From positions 4,960,001 to 5,024,000 of the forward strand of contig CM071591.1 of NCBI GenBank assembly GCA_036429605.1: DNA of 64,000 nt, given 5' to 3'. The translations under genes and the position numbers were made by a program. Each line of letters begins with the position of its first letter. Within the stretch, counting starts at the first letter, position 1. Origin of the DNA: Cladobotryum mycophilum (taxonomy: Eukaryota > Ascomycota > Sordariomycetes > Hypocreales > Hypocreaceae). A model generated the notes under the pieces. The model had not been told where the DNA came from. It did not search any database and saw nothing but the letters and a program-made list of their open reading frames with translations. Positions 12,837 through 25,527 of this stretch are shown here, one piece after another.

Positions 12837-14070
12837 TTACAGTCGCAACATCTTGGCAGCGTAGTCCTCAATCAACTGCTCGGTGGGGAAGGCCATCTCC
12901 TCCAGCTTCTGAGCATAAGGTGTAGGGACCTCAGCACCGGTGACTCGCTGGGCAGGGCCATCAAGGTAGTCGAAGGCGTACTCCATGGTCAGGGCAAGAA
13001 TCTCAGAACCAACACCGAAAGCAGGGAAACCAGATTCGACAGAGAGAAGACGGTGGGTCTTCTTAACGGACTGAACAATGGTGTTGACGTCAAGAGGCTT
13101 GATGGATCGCAGGTTGATGACTTCAACCTCAACGCCGTACTTCTTCTTCAGGTTCTCGGCAGCAATCAGAGACTGGCCGACGCAGCGGGATAGGGTAACA
13201 ATGGTCAAATCCTTTCCAGATCGCTCAATCTTGGCCTTGCCAAAGGGGATGACGAAGTCGTCGCGCTGGGCCTCCTCGGACATGGGGAAAGTCTGGCCGT
13301 ACATGAGCTCGTTCTCGAGGACGACGACGGGGTTGGGGTCGCGGATGGCGGCCTTGAGCAGACCCTTGGCATCCTCGGCGCTCCAGGGAGTGACGACCTT
13401 GAGACCGGGAATGCTGCCGTACCAGGCAGAGTAGTCCTGGGAGTGCTGGGCGGCGACACCGGAGGCGAAACCGTTGGGACCACGGAAGGTGATGTTGCAG
13501 GGCTGGATACCACCGGACATGTAAAGGGTCTTGGCGGCGGAGTTGACAATGTGATCGATGGCCTGCATGGCGAAGTTGAAGGTCATGAACTCGCACTAGC
13601 AAAAGCTCAGTTAGACGATTGCCCAAGTTTACTTGGACGGAAAGAGTGCTTTCAAGGTTCTCTCAACTTACAACAGGGTGCAGGCCACTGAGAGCGGCAC
13701 CGGTGGCCAAACCAGCGAAACCCATCTCAGTAATGGGAGTATCGATAACTCGCTTTTCGCCAAATCGATCCAAAAGACCCTTTGTAACCTTGTATGCACC
13801 ATTGTACTGAGCAACCTCCTCACCAAGGATGAAGACCTTTGGGTTGGACTCGAGCTCTTCCGCCAAAGCCTCGTTCAGAGCATCTCGAACTGTGTACTCC
13901 TTGACACCCTTGCCATCGGCGTAGGTTCTGATCTGGGAGGAGCCTCCAAAGTAAACAGGTCTCGCAAGGGCTCGCGCAGTCTGTGAGAAGGAGGGAGTGG
14001 AGGGAGCCCTGATGGTGGCAGCTCGTGTCGAAGCAGCCAGCTGAGCTGCAGGTCGAAGGAATCGAGACAT
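12837..14070 (-). CDS. PDB1: pyruvate dehydrogenase E1 component beta subunit, mitochondrial
   Basis: Beta subunit of the thiamine-dependent E1 of the mitochondrial pyruvate dehydrogenase complex, which converts pyruvate to acetyl-CoA. Exons 13672-14070 and 12837-13595 are joined by a 76-base intron (13596-13671; GTAAGT donor, TAG acceptor), giving 385 residues. Residues 1 to about 45 are rich in Arg, Ala and Ser with few acids, a typical mitochondrial presequence. The Transketolase pyrimidine-binding domain follows (TVRDALNEALAEEL, VFILGEEVAQYNGAYK, DTPITEMGFAGLATGAA, then CEFMTFNFAMQAIDH directly after the intron). The C-terminal transketolase domain includes VVTPWSAEDAKGLL and VESGFPAFGVGSEI. 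An ATG 30 bases upstream would add ten residues, but the chosen start gives the standard presequence. It lies in tandem with ERG6, 790 bases apart. Confidence 0.95.
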
Positions 14071-14859
14071 GGCTGGATTGTTGAGATGGCAGACGGCCAA
14101 TGGCGCAATCTAGAGATTAAGGTAAAAGAGGATGAACCGGTACAGCTAAACCACCAGCTGTCGCCAAAGACTGTGGTGGAATTGAGGTTGCTGTTGGCGT
14201 TGAAGCAAAGAAGCAAAGGTTTGGTTGAGGCGAAGAGGGAATTTCCGGCCAAGACCCAAGCAAAAAAACCGTCTTTGCAGCTTTTTTTCTTTGGGGTTGG
14301 AAGCTTACAGTATACCTTGGGTTAGTATAGATAGGTAGCTGCTACAGAGGGGCAAGGCCTATAACATCAGGCTCTTTCAGGCCATATTTCGGCCCTACAG
14401 GTGCCTGCAGGCCCCCCGTTGAATTACGGCGGATGCGGCTTCGGAGGGAGACCCGCTTAGGAACCCAGTCTGTTGGGGCAAAAAAGCCAATTAGTTTGCT
14501 GACTAAGAATTGAGAGGATGGATATCTTTGGGGGTACCTGTATAGATAGGTACCTGGTAGGCAAAGTGAAGCTATCATCAGCTTACTTCTCTGCCATCTG
14601 CTTGCTCACACTTTCATTTCACAGCAATTAGGACACCATGATAGGTTCAAGAATCAGGAATTAATTACGTTGTAGTAGTAACTGCCATTACATAGATGCA
14701 TACGAAAACGCCGTTTCGCCCGTTACCAACCAGCCATTTCTCAGGCGTACATCATCATCCGTCTAATAGTGCAATGCATTCACCATCTTCCATCCATTCC
14801 GTCGACTCATTAAGTCTATACTCTTTCGTTTTTCGTCGACTCCAATTTTTTGTGCACAT
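14071..14859. other. intergenic region, PDB1 upstream / ERG6 downstream
   Basis: It carries the PDB1 promoter and the ERG6 3' flank. A pair of AGGTACCT-like palindromic motifs occurs near 14533-14556. No gene is seen. Confidence 0.6.
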
Positions 14860-16130
14860 TTACTCGGTAGGCTTGCGACCAACCATGAGGTACATGGGGG
14901 TGAAGAGGTGCTCTCGGCCGCCAGCAACCAAGCAATCAGCAGCAAGCGCCAGGCTGTCTGCCGTCTTCTTTGTGCCAGCAGGCGCCAAACCAATCGACTC
15001 CAACATGCCGGCAAGACCGTGAGCAATGGTGCGGCCCCATGTGGTCATGCGCACAATGGTGAAGATGTCTCCCATAGACTGAATGTATCGGAGCTCGCCA
15101 GACAGAGGCCAGTACCAGGGGTAAGGGTCAGGGCGATCAGCCAGATCCTCGTGGTGGAGCATCTCAAAGCCAGCAGCCTTCATGGCATCCAAAGCCTCAG
15201 TGACCTTGCACATGTTGGAAATACCATCGCCCTGCTCGATTCCAAGACGGATCTCGCGGTGGTGGAGGTTCTCGTTATCATAGTCATCAGTCATGAGCCA
15301 CTCGTACACACCAAAGACACCGCCAGGCTTGAGAACACGGAAGATTTGGCTGTAGATGCCCTCCAGGGAGGGTGCGTGGACGGTAGCCTCAATGGCGTAG
15401 ACTGCATCGAAAGTGTTGTCAGGGAAAGTCATTTGCTAAGGACAAACATGTTAGCGTTGCACTCGGGCCAATGCAATAGGTAGGTCATCCACATACCATA
15501 AAGTCTCCCTTGACGAAGCTCAGCTGCTTAGCCAGACCCTCCTTCTCGGCGTAGTGGGTAGCTCGGTCAATCTGGTAGTCGTTGTTGTTCAGGCCAGTAA
15601 CGTGGCAGCCAGTGAACTTGGCAATCTCTCGAGCGGGACCACCAACACCGCAGCCAACGTCGAGCACCTTGTATCCCTCCTTGATGCCAATGCTGTGGGC
15701 AAGGTAATGCTCATGGCGGGCAATAGCCTGGTAGAAAGGCTCACCCTGAGAGAATCGACAGAAGTGGAACGACTGACCCCAGCCATATTCGTACAAGTCG
15801 GTAGCCAAGTTGTAGTATTGTCGGGTCAATGTAGCGTACTCCGCCTTGCGTTTCTGTAAAACACTGTTAGATGGGGGGTCCGTTGAATAGAGGGAGGGGT
15901 AGCGGTGATGTGTAGCTTACCTCACGTTCCTCAGCGGTCTCGTTCTCAGCAGGCTTGTTATCCCAATGCTTAAAGTACTCGTCCACAGCAGCCTGCTTCG
16001 CATCACGGCCCTTGGAAAACATGGCAGTGATACCGCCCTTGGCCTTGGCTGAATTGCCGTGCATGGCCTTGTTGAAGGCGGCATCACGAGCCTTGTCTTC
16101 CTTTTCCAGGGAAACACCAGTGGAAGCCAT
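14860..16130 (-). CDS. ERG6: sterol 24-C-methyltransferase
   Basis: SAM-dependent enzyme of ergosterol synthesis that methylates C24 of zymosterol or lanosterol/eburicol-type substrates at the ER or lipid droplet. Three exons, 15921-16130, 15497-15853 and 14860-15435, give 380 residues. The introns of 67 and 61 bases have GTAAGC/GTATGT donors and clean AG acceptors. The N-terminal part has the sterol-binding signature around YEYGWGQSFHFCRF. The SAM motif is LDVGCGVGGPAREIA (about residues 134-148), followed by the conserved DFMQMTFPDNTFDAVYAIEATVHAP, which spans the second intron. The C-terminal Sterol_MT_C domain includes PWYWPLSGELRYIQ and ends GRKPTE. Length and all landmarks match fungal Erg6. 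No signs of duplication or damage. Confidence 0.96.
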
Positions 16131-17392
16131 GTTGAATGTGATGGGGTAGTAGATATTAAAAGATTATTAAGAATCTAAAATAGAAGCTGATAATAGATCA
16201 GGCAAGATAGCAAAAAGCTTCTGCTAGAAAAAACGAAGAGAGAAAAGGTATAGAGAGAGTGAGAGAGGAAGGGAGTGGCACGTTGGTTTGGATCAAATAG
16301 GCGGGAGGAAAAGTAGTTGGTCCTCGAGTATTTATGCCTTGGCCAAGCATCAATCATATCGCAGACAATTTCACAAGGGGGACCCTCTCTCCATACCTCC
16401 ATACCTAGTACCTCTAGCAGAGCCTAGTACCACCTCCCATACTTTGCATATACGCGTGTGCGCAGGTACCTCCTCTCTGTCTGTGTCTGCCACTCTCCAT
16501 CGTATCGCATCGTCCCTTTTTGCCCCTGACTCGGCAGAAAAAAGTGCCAATCTCCAATTCTGGACCTTTGATATTAAAAAGGGTAGGGGTTTAATGGCGA
16601 GTTGGTTGGTCCGGTAGCTCCCTAATGGTCCCAATTGGCCCGGAGAGTGACAAGAATGGCAGGCGGTGAGATGAGAGCATCTGCTATAGGGTGGTGTATT
16701 CGGTGAAAGTCGCGAATACGAACGCGAAAGCGGGCACGACCACTAAGCTACTAGGTAGCAGAGACCCTTTCTTCCATCAAGGCAAGTGCGGTGTGAGTGT
16801 GTGTGTGGTTGCCGAGACTGTTAACGGTTCGCCCCCCTTTGTTCTATTTCAGCAGTGGAGCAGATGATGATTATCACTTTCATAGAATATGACTACTAGG
16901 TACTACGGCATGGTTGAATCGACAAGTCGAAGAAGAGTGTAACGGATTCAACAACAAGAGGATTAGCATACATACAGCTCCGAGTACGACGCCTATGACA
17001 GATGTAAAGTTGAGTTACTTGAGAAACTAGTGTTGGTATGGCATCGAGCAGATAAGAAAAAGGTCCTTGCATGACAGCATTCTTTATTACTGGACTGGCT
17101 CCTTGATCCCCTTTTTCCAATGCGACTGAATTTTGACAATGTCTGAGAAATTTCCACTAAAAATTCCCATGCTTCCATTCGCTCAAGCCACTTCAAGCCT
17201 GTCAAGCCACATCTACTAGGCTCATGCTTGTTATCACTCCATCTTATCGATAATGATCGATAAGATTCTACGCGCTTAGTAACCATCGCGGTTGTGGCGG
17301 GAGGTCTCCACCAAGTTTTCTTGCAGTAGATCGCGGTACGTCAGGTCAAACTCGCATCTTGCGACAGCTTCATCAACAACGCATTGCCCATC
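16131..17392. other. divergent intergenic region, ERG6 / SLT11
   Basis: This 1.26 kb region lies between two outward-facing genes and should hold both promoters. It contains several TACCT/AGGTA-type motifs (around 16395-16475, 16748-16757 and 16897-16905) and a CT/GA-rich stretch next to the ERG6 start. I cannot assign a sterol-responsive element with confidence, and I see no gene. Confidence 0.6.
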
Positions 17393-18582
17393 ATGCCGCC
17401 CCAAATCAAGCAAGATCTCAACCGCTCAGGATGGGAGACAACAGACTTTCCCTCCGTCTGCGAAAACTGTCTCCCAGAAAACCCATATGTCAAAATGGTC
17501 AAGGAAGACTATGGCGCTGAATGTAAACTGGTATGTCTTTTCCTCCATCCAATATTTTTTTATCATCAACATCAAGACCCTAACCCACAACGCAGTGTAC
17601 ACGACCATTTACAGTCTTTGGCTGGAACGTCGATCGCGCCCAAAGTCGATCAAAACGAACCAACATCTGCCTGACCTGCGCGCGACTAAAGAATTGTTGC
17701 CAGACTTGCATGCTCGATCTGTCCTTTGGTCTGCCCATCACCGTGCGTGATGCGGCGCTCAAGATGGTTGCTCCGGGGCCTCAATCCGACATCAACCGAG
17801 AATACTTTGCGCAGAACAACGAGAAGCTGATCGAGGAGGGCAAAGCTGGAATAGAAGAGTACGACAAAACAGACGACAAAGCACGCGAGCTTCTCCAGCG
17901 CCTAGCTGCCAGCAAGCCATACTTCCGCAAGGGTAGAACCGTAACCGAGTCAGAGTTGGCTGGAGTAAGCACCGGCGGAAATCCAGCTGTCGGAGCAGGG
18001 ATTGGAGGTCCCGGACCCATTCGCACTCGAGATTCTAGGGCAGCGGCGGCGGTGGGAGCGCGACCAGGCGGGAAAGGCAAGGGACGACAAGCATTCCCAA
18101 GCGCTGCACAGCTACCACCAAGTCCCAAAGATTGGCTTCCGCCCGACGATCCAAACATCATGTCCCTCTTCGTCACGGGGGTTGAAGACGATTTACCCGA
18201 GCACAAGATTCGAGAGTTTTTCAAGGCTCACGGTAAAATCAAGAGCTTGGTGTGCTCCCACATGTCGCATTGCGCATTTGTCAACTATGAGACGAGAGAA
18301 GGAGCGGAAAAGGCTGCGGCTGCATGCCAAGGCAGGGCAGTGATTGCGGGATGTCCCCTGAGAGTACGCTGGGGTGTTCCAAAAGCAATCGGGACAATGA
18401 ATCGAGAGCAACGACACCAGATGCTTCAGGATGCTCGCATTCGCCAAGACAGGTCACAACAGCAACGTGCCATCGAGTCGGGTTCACAAGGTGGAGGTCA
18501 ACAAAGTCTAGCCGCCGCCTCTGCTGTTGCGCCACCACCAGGGACGGATGCTCCTAACTACGCAAGTCTTTCCGGCGATTAA
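17393..18582 (+). CDS. SLT11: pre-mRNA-splicing factor Slt11/Ecm2 (RBM22-like)
   Basis: Nuclear splicing factor that in yeast contacts U2/U6 RNA and stabilises the active spliceosome. Exons 17393-17530 and 17596-18582 are joined by a 65-base intron (GTATGT donor, CGCAG acceptor), giving 374 residues. The N-terminal zinc-binding region is clear: CENCLPENPYVKM, then CKL-CTRPF across the intron, then ICLTCARLKNCCQTC. The family phrase TVFGWNVDRAQSR follows. A single RRM occupies about residues 233-305 (LFVTGVEDDLPEHKIREFF, HCAFVNYETREGAEKAA). The C-terminus is glutamine- and serine-rich and unconserved. Its 3' end converges on MZM1 with about 165 bases between the stop codons. Confidence 0.93.
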
Positions 18583-18746
18583 GCAGTATGTCATGTTCAT
18601 ACCCGGGTGTCTGGCGTTTTATGGAAGAGGGCAGTGGTACGATTCAGATATGATATGGTGGTTTTAGTTCATACACAATGCATTGGATTGAGGGTATCAT
18701 GACCAGGTAGTTTTACATGTTTTACAATATTACACACAGCTGCTAA

Positions 18747-19189
18747 TCATTTGCAGCCACAGCTTCCACCTTTTGACCCGATCCCTGCCGTCAATATGCT
18801 ATCATTGTCGCCTCGCTCTGTGTGCTCGTGAATTCGAAGTTCTAGTCGGCTTGTTAGTCCATCCATGCCTTTTCAACACCCCTAGATCAAAAACCTACTG
18901 TATGTGTTGTCCTCGGCGTTGGCCTGCTTTCCCTGAACCACATTTTCCCGTAAAATCTTGGCGACATCCTCGGCATGTTTTATCGCATCCTGAATCTTGG
19001 CAGACTCCAGGGAGCTGTTCTCTTGGAATGTCTGTCGAATTTGGGTTTGCGCAGCGGCGAGGACGTGAGCATCGCCTAGATTTGATGGTTAGTCATAGAC
19101 AAGTAATTCATATGAAAATAGCGAGGATTCGCACCTTGAAAGGCAGTGCGAGCTGCGCGCATCACGCTACGGTATGCTGCCAACGACAT
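18747..19189 (-). CDS. MZM1: Mzm1, LYR-motif assembly factor for respiratory complex III
   Basis: A small gene whose exons are too short to show as long open frames. Three exons, 19135-19189, 18899-19075 and 18747-18841, are separated by introns of 59 and 57 bases, each with GT/AG ends and matching phases. The predicted protein has 108 residues. It begins MSLAAYRSVMRAARTAFQ, the Complex1_LYR start seen in Mzm1/LYRM7, and continues with GDAHVLAAAQTQIRQTFQ. The C-terminal segment after the second intron, YKLRIHEHTERGDND, is a recognisable Mzm1 ending. In yeast Mzm1 holds the Rieske protein Rip1 in the mitochondrial matrix before insertion into complex III. It faces zuotin head to head across about 290 bases. 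Confidence 0.88.
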
Positions 19190-19479
19190 GGTGTTCAATT
19201 GATAGAGACTGGCTTGTCTTTATAAGACGCTCTTCTTGACTGACTGTGTTGAAGAAATGCTGCGCAAACTTGAAATCACGAAGTCGTTACGGAAGAACCA
19301 GTTCCGCCGATTCCGCCACCATCCCGCCAGAGTACGCTAAACTGAAAGCGGAGCCCCTGTCATCACCCCACCATCGATTGGGAAAGAAAAAAATTGGGAT
19401 TGTGGAATTGAACTTGTCTCGCCGCCGCTTTTGTTACTCCCACTTGATTGTGTCTCCCGATACAAAGAAACAAGCAACA
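19190..19479. promoter_or_regulatory. shared divergent promoter region MZM1 / ZUO1
   Basis: The two start codons point away from each other with 290 bases between, so both promoters must lie here or overlap the neighbouring 5' ends. I see no clear TATA box; this placement rests on geometry alone. Confidence 0.55.
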
Positions 19480-20886
19480 ATGGCTACCGTAACGCAGGTC
19501 GCTTCTCTGGCTCTGCCCGCCCTTCCCGAGGGCTGGGCCGCCGAAAAGGATTTCAAGGCTATTGGACAGCTCTCCAGCGCTGTTCAGCGAACCATCGAGC
19601 CCGTTGGACCCCATTTCCTCGCCCACGCTCGTCGAGCCCGCCACAAGCGTACCTTCTCCGAGGATGATAGAATTCAGGCCCAGGAGAACGCCAAGAAGGT
19701 TGAGGATGTCGATGATGGTGAGGAGAGTGAGGCCGAGGACCCCATGATGCTCCAGCTTCAGGCCAAGGACTGGAAGGTATGCGAACAACCCTTCTCGCCA
19801 CAATGTCACCTCACTGCACCCTGCTAACCCTGCACCCCCTCACAGACCCAGGATCACTACAAGGTTCTAGGCCTGTCCAAGTACCGTTTCAAGGCCACCG
19901 AAGAGCAGATCAAGAAGGCCCACCGCAAGAAGGTCCTCAAGCACCACCCCGATAAGAAGGCTGCTCAGGGCCGAACCGAAGACGACCAGTTCTTCAAGTG
20001 CATCCAAAAGGCCACCGATGTCCTGCTCGACCCCACCAAGCGTCGCCAGTACGACTCCGTCGACGAGGAGGCTGACGTCGAGCCCCCCACCAAGAAGCAG
20101 CTCCAGAAGAGCGACTTCTACAAGCTCTGGAGCAAGGTCTTCAAATCCGAGGCTCGTTTCTCCAAGCAGCACCCCGTCCCCGCCTTTGGTGACGCCAAGT
20201 CCACCAAGGAGCAGGTCGAGGACTTTTACAACTTCTGGTACAACTTTGACAGCTGGAGGACCTTTGAGTACCTTGACGAGGATGTTCCTGATGACAACGA
20301 GAACCGTGACCAGAAGCGTCATGTTGAGCGTAAGAACACCAATGCTCGCAAGAAGAAGAAGGCCGAGGACAATGCTCGTCTGCGCAAGATCCTAGACGAC
20401 GCTTCCGCCGGTGACGAGCGTATCAAGCGATTCAGACAAGAGGCCAACGCCGCCAAGAACAAGAAGAAGGCTGAGAAGGAGGCTGCCGAAAAGAAGGCCG
20501 CCGAAGACGCCAAGGCCAAGAAGGAGGCCGAGGAGAAGGCCGCTGCTGAAGCCGAGATCGCCGCCAAAGCCAACCGTGAGACCAGCAAGAAGGCCAAGGA
20601 AGCTGCCAAGAACGCCCTCAAGAAGAACAAGCGTGTGCTCAAGGGATCCGTCAAGGATGCCAACTACTTTACTTCCGGAGATGCCTCGGCCGCACAGATT
20701 GATGCCGTATTGGGAGACGTCGAGCTCATCCAGGGCAAGATTGAAGCCGACGAGGTTGCCGATCTTGCCGGCAAGCTTAACGGCCTGACCGTTGCGGATG
20801 AGATCAAGGCTGTCTGGAACGCCGAGGTAAAGAGACTCGTCGATGCCGGCAAGCTCAAGGATGGCGATGCCAAGACTCTGGCATGA
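19480..20886 (+). CDS. ZUO1: zuotin, ribosome-associated J-domain protein
   Basis: J-protein of the ribosome-associated complex, which stimulates the Hsp70 Ssb at the polypeptide exit tunnel. Exons 19480-19776 and 19846-20886 flank a 69-base intron (GTATGC donor, CACAG acceptor, phase 0). Length is 445 residues, near the 433 of yeast Zuo1. The J-domain starts right after the intron (DHYKVLGLSKYRFKATEEQI) and has the HPD triad in LKHHPDKK (about residues 133-135). The zuotin homology domain follows (FYKLWSKVFKSEARFS, FYNFWYNFDSWRTFEY). Then comes a long Lys/Ala/Glu-rich charged helix that in Zuo1 contacts ribosomal RNA, and a compact C-terminal domain. The start is the ATG before ATVTQVASL; the upstream open frame is unconserved. 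Confidence 0.95.
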
Positions 20887-21177
20887 GTATGAAATGTTTC
20901 GGGTTTGGGTTTGGGGTCATATAGACAAAATAGAGGGCATGAGGTGATGATTTGGAATGATATCAAGGCTTCAACTACATCATGATTTTGGCATGCCTGG
21001 CATGAAGAGCAGCACCATTGGTTCCCAACTTGTGGCCTATAAATGATGAACATTCTGTGATATGAGTAGTGATTATATATACCTTATAAAGTTGAGAGGC
21101 GAATCAAATAGCCCTAATTAACCCGTCTATATATGTTTGTTCATGAACCTAATTATACTTTGCGTCCTCTCATTATA

Positions 21178-22724
21178 TTAAGCCTCCCTATCGAGACTCT
21201 GCCCCAGCACCATCTCATAATACAACCCCCTCCTCCCCACCAACTCCTCATGCGTCCCCATCTCCACTATCCGGCCCTTGGCAAACACCGCTATGCTATC
21301 CGCATCTCGGATGGTGCTCAGCCTATGCGCCACCGCGACCGTGGTTCGACCGCCCACGGTGGCGGCGCGGTCGAGCGCCTCCTTGACGACCTTTTCGGAC
21401 TCGGTGTCGAGGGCGCTGGTGGCTTCGTCGAGGAGGAGGAGGGAAGGCTGGCGGATGAGAGCGCGGGCGATGGCGATGCGTTGGCGCTGGCCGCCGGAGA
21501 GGGAGAGGCCCTGGTTCCCGCAGGAGGTGGACAGGCCCTCGGGGAGGGAGGAGATGAAGGTCCAGATGTTGGCCTGCTCGCAGGCGGAGATGATGTCCTC
21601 GTCCGCGGGGTCCTCTTTCTCGATGCCGAGGGAGATGTTGTCCCGGATGGAGCCCTGGTAGAGCACGGGTTCCTGCTGGACGAGGGCGATGGAGCGGCGG
21701 TACAGGCAGCGGTCGTAGGTCTTGACGTCCCGCCCGTCTGCGCGGAGTTGTCCCGTGGTTGGGTCGTAGAAGCGCTCGAGGAGGGATATCATGGTTGATT
21801 TGCCGCAGCCAGAGGCGCCAACCAGGGCGATCATCTTGCCGGACTTGATGTCTAGGTCGATGCCGCGGAGGACTTTGATGTTGGAGCGGAGGGGGTAGGA
21901 GAAGGTGATGGCATCGGCGAGCAGATCCGGGCCTCCCTTTTCCTTGTTCTCGGGGGTAGTATTGCTGTCATCATCACCTTCAAAGTCAAAGAGTTCCCGC
22001 TGTCTGCGGAGTTTAAAGATGTAGTTCATGGCTGGTCGTGCTTTTGCGATGCTCGTCGTGTACTGGAAGAAGCTGGCGGCGGCTTCTCCCGAAAAGACGA
22101 CGGCGATGAAGACGGTGTAGAACTGCGAGGTAGTGTACTCCCCCGTCGAGACGAGGCGCCCGCCGTACCAGAAACCCAGGGCCATGACGAGGAAGGACAG
22201 GGACTGGCTGAGGGCGTAGAAGAACATCTTCCAGACTAGGGAGCCGATGGCGTGTCTGGCGATGCCGTCCAGGGCTTTGTCATAGCGCTCGATGACGGCT
22301 CTTTCTAGGGCCAGGGACGAGACTGTGCGGATAGCCATGGCGGCTTCGGATGCGTAGCCGCTGCTCTTGGCGAACCTCTCTGCGGTATCCTCGGCGAACT
22401 TGAACTCGAGCCGGATGCGCAGATAGCCGCAGCCCACGAGAACGGGCAGCGCACCGAAGGACAAGACCAGGCCGAGCTTCCAGCCGTAGCAGATGGCGAG
22501 GATACAGGTCGAGATCAGGTTCACGATGTTGATGATGATGAAGGCCAGGTTAATGGACAAGAGCTCCTGTAAGCTGGTCGGCTCAGAGGCGAGGCGAGAG
22601 ACTAGAGCACCGGTGCTGTTCTCTGGTTTATCGAAGAAGGTCATGTCTTGGCGGAGGGTGTTTTTGAAGATATCGCCACGATAGGATTTCATGACTTGCT
22701 ATTTTTGTATTGTCAGATTTTCTT

Positions 22725-22756
<32 letters not shown>

Positions 22757-25527
22757 ACTCACACAGATGAGCGTAGGAATAGAGGGGGTAAGGGGGGAGC
22801 ATACCTGACCGAGAGTGTTGGCGATCCACCCTACGATGGAATACGTAACTACGTTACCCAGCGCCACGACAAAGAACATGAGAGCAAAAAAGTTGGCCTT
22901 TTTGACGTCGACCGTCTGGAAGGCGTCCATGGTCTTGGAGAAGAGAACGGCCAGGGCTGGATACGTTACACCTGTACTAGAGTTAACCTTGGCTTGTTGT
23001 CTTCTGAATCGATGATGGGAGGAACTTACCTCCTGCAATACAACATAGGAGATCGATAAACATGGGCCATCGTAGAGTAGGCTGCTCCATGAAGATGAGA
23101 TACAGTCCGTGCAAAAGACCGTACATCTCCCCTTCATCAGTAGAAACGTCTTTCCGCGTCGTCATAACCGAGTGATTCGTCGGCGCCACGTCGAGATCAA
23201 CAATCTCTTTATCCTCTTCTTCCTCAGTCTCGTCGACATGCTTACCACCGCCTAGATCCTGCGCTTTGACAAGCCTCGAATACGCGCCACCCAGGGCAAT
23301 CAACTCCCCGTGCGTCCCCTGCTCCACTAGTTCTCCCTTGGACATGACGGCGATGTTGTCCGCGTCGCGAATAGTGGACAGCCGGTGGGCGATGACGATC
23401 ATCGTGCGGCCCCTGGCGACGTTGTTGAGGGCCCTTTGGACAATCTTCTCGGCGTTGGGGTCTAGGGCACTGGTGGCCTCGTCGAGGAGCAGGACTTTGG
23501 GGTTGGATATGATGCTGCGGGCGATGACGATGCGCTGCTTTTGCCCTCCCGAAAGGGATGCTCCACGCTCCCCGATATAAGTTTCATAGCCCTACTGCTG
23601 TTAATGGTAGTTCTTCAGGAAAAAGGCCAAGGGGGAAAGATTCGTACGTTGGGCAAGTCTTGAATAAAATCATGAGCGTAGGCTGCTTTGCTTGCTTCCG
23701 TGACTAGCCTTTGCTTCTCCTCGTCTGGGAGGTTGACCATGTCAGTGCCAGTAAGACCGTCTACGATGTTTTGAAAGATTGACCCGCTGAATAGGGTTGG
23801 TTCCTTTTTCTCAAAGTTAGTCAAGTTTCATGAAGCCATGTCCTACTACATAACTCACCTGCTGAACCAATCTGATGTTGGTCCTCAACCATTGAAGATT
23901 CAACGACTCAACAGGACGGCCATCCAGCGTAATAGACCCAGCCGGCGACGGATACCACCTCTCTAGCAATCCAAACACGGTACTCTTGCCCGACCCCGAA
24001 GCACCAACCAAGGCCGTCGTTTTATTCGCCGGGATATCCAAGTCGAGGCCCCGAAGAACAGGCACATCCGGCCTCGAGGGGTACGCAAAGTGAACGTCTC
24101 GCAGTTTAATGTCCCCCTGAAAACCCTGAATCTTTTCACCCTCGTCGGAGAGCGAGTCGACGGCGGATTTGCGGTCTATGATGGCGAATAGATCCTGTGC
24201 TGCGGCGGTGGCTTTGGATATGCCAATGGTTTGGGGTGCGATTTGGGTCAAGGACTGGGCAGCGACCAGAACCGCAAAAATGACACTACCAGGTATTAGA
24301 ATCAACTAAGCATTCTTCTCATCGTTCAAATAGAAAGAAGGATAAACTCACGTCACGACAGTGCCGGGCTGTGTAATCTCTCCATCGGCATACATCCTCA
24401 TCCCCTGCCAAAACGCCAGGCCATAGCCCGCAAAGACGCAAAAGAACTCTGTGGGGAACAAGATGGCATAAATCAACGACTTTTTCTTTCCAATAGCCTG
24501 TGCTTCCTCCAGGATATTGTCGAACCTGCGCGACAGTTTGGGAAATGCCCAAAAGGCGTGGGCGGTGCGGATCGTGGAGAATGCCTCCTCGGCGAGCGAA
24601 CCCGAAGCGCTGTAAATGTCAAACATCTGGTACTCGTATACGGTGTCGTATATCACGCAAATGACGGTGACTACGATGTTGACGGGGACGATGCATATGA
24701 CGATGAGGGTGAGCTTCCACTGCACGGCAAAGGCGACGATGAAGGCTGTGATGAAGCTGGCCATGGCTTGGATGGTGATGCCTAGTTTCTCAGAGATGCC
24801 GTTGTTGATGAGGTTGCCGTTTGTGGTGATTTGGCCAGAGACGGAGGATGAGGGCGAGTCGAAGAAGGAGACTTCTTGACGGAGGGTCTGACGGACAAAG
24901 TCGACTCGTAGACGCTTGGTTGTCCTGATGGCGGACATGGAGATGAGGACCTTTGTACATGTTTGAGTCATCTGATGCGAGCATCATTATCATTTATTGG
25001 TACAACTTACAGTCCATATGTAACTGAGAATGAACTTTGCTACAAAGAGATAGACAAAGTAGAGTCTAGGAATAACATCAGTATGTTTTTGTCATGATAT
25101 TGCTTGGTTGGGGGGTTGGAAAGTCCGTACGCATATTTGCCAACCTCATCTCTGTAGCCCTTTGGCGACAACTTTCCGACCACAAAGTCATTAAACACAT
25201 TGACAAACTTGCCAAAGATGATGTCCATGAGCGGAAGAGCGGTACCGGCGGCGACCATGCAGAAAAAGGCAATGCCGTTGATGAACCATCCCAGGCCATC
25301 GTTGTAGGTAAAGACTCGCTAGATGCCATCTCCATTAGCCCTTCCACTGTGCAGTAATAAATGAATTAAATGATGCAAATACATACCAAGAAATATTTAA
25401 AGCTCGAATCGCTCTTCTTTTCACCATCATTGCTTGTCGCGTCTCCTGACGATGAAATCTCTGGTGGTGTCACGGTTGTCTCAGACAGCCCATCCCCGAG
25501 AGGCGCCTCATGCTTTGCCTCACCCAT
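21178..25527 (-). CDS. full-length ABCB (MDR-type) ABC transporter
   Basis: Multidrug-resistance-type exporter with the TMD-NBD-TMD-NBD plan. I reconstruct nine exons: 25387-25527, 25131-25318, 25011-25065, 24352-24971, 23859-24285, 23648-23803, 23030-23591, 22805-22971 and 21178-22698. All have GT-AG introns and consistent phases, giving about 1,278 residues. NBD1 has GASGSGKST (near residue 430), LSGGQKQR and VLLLDEATSALD. NBD2 has GASGCGKST (near 1070), LSGGQRQR and LLLLDEATSALD, plus the H-loop AHRLSTIRD in both, so both ATP sites look complete. The N-terminus is hydrophilic, then membrane helices begin. The intron near 22700-22804 contains a CT run. It is divergent from a Zn2Cys6 factor, which could regulate it; substrate unknown. 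Such pumps often accompany toxin export or azole tolerance, but nothing here fixes the role. Confidence 0.92.
22731..22756. repeat. TC microsatellite in an ABC transporter intron
   Basis: A nearly perfect TC run lies inside the intron between exons 8 and 9 of the ABC transporter gene. On the coding strand it reads GA. Confidence 0.8.
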
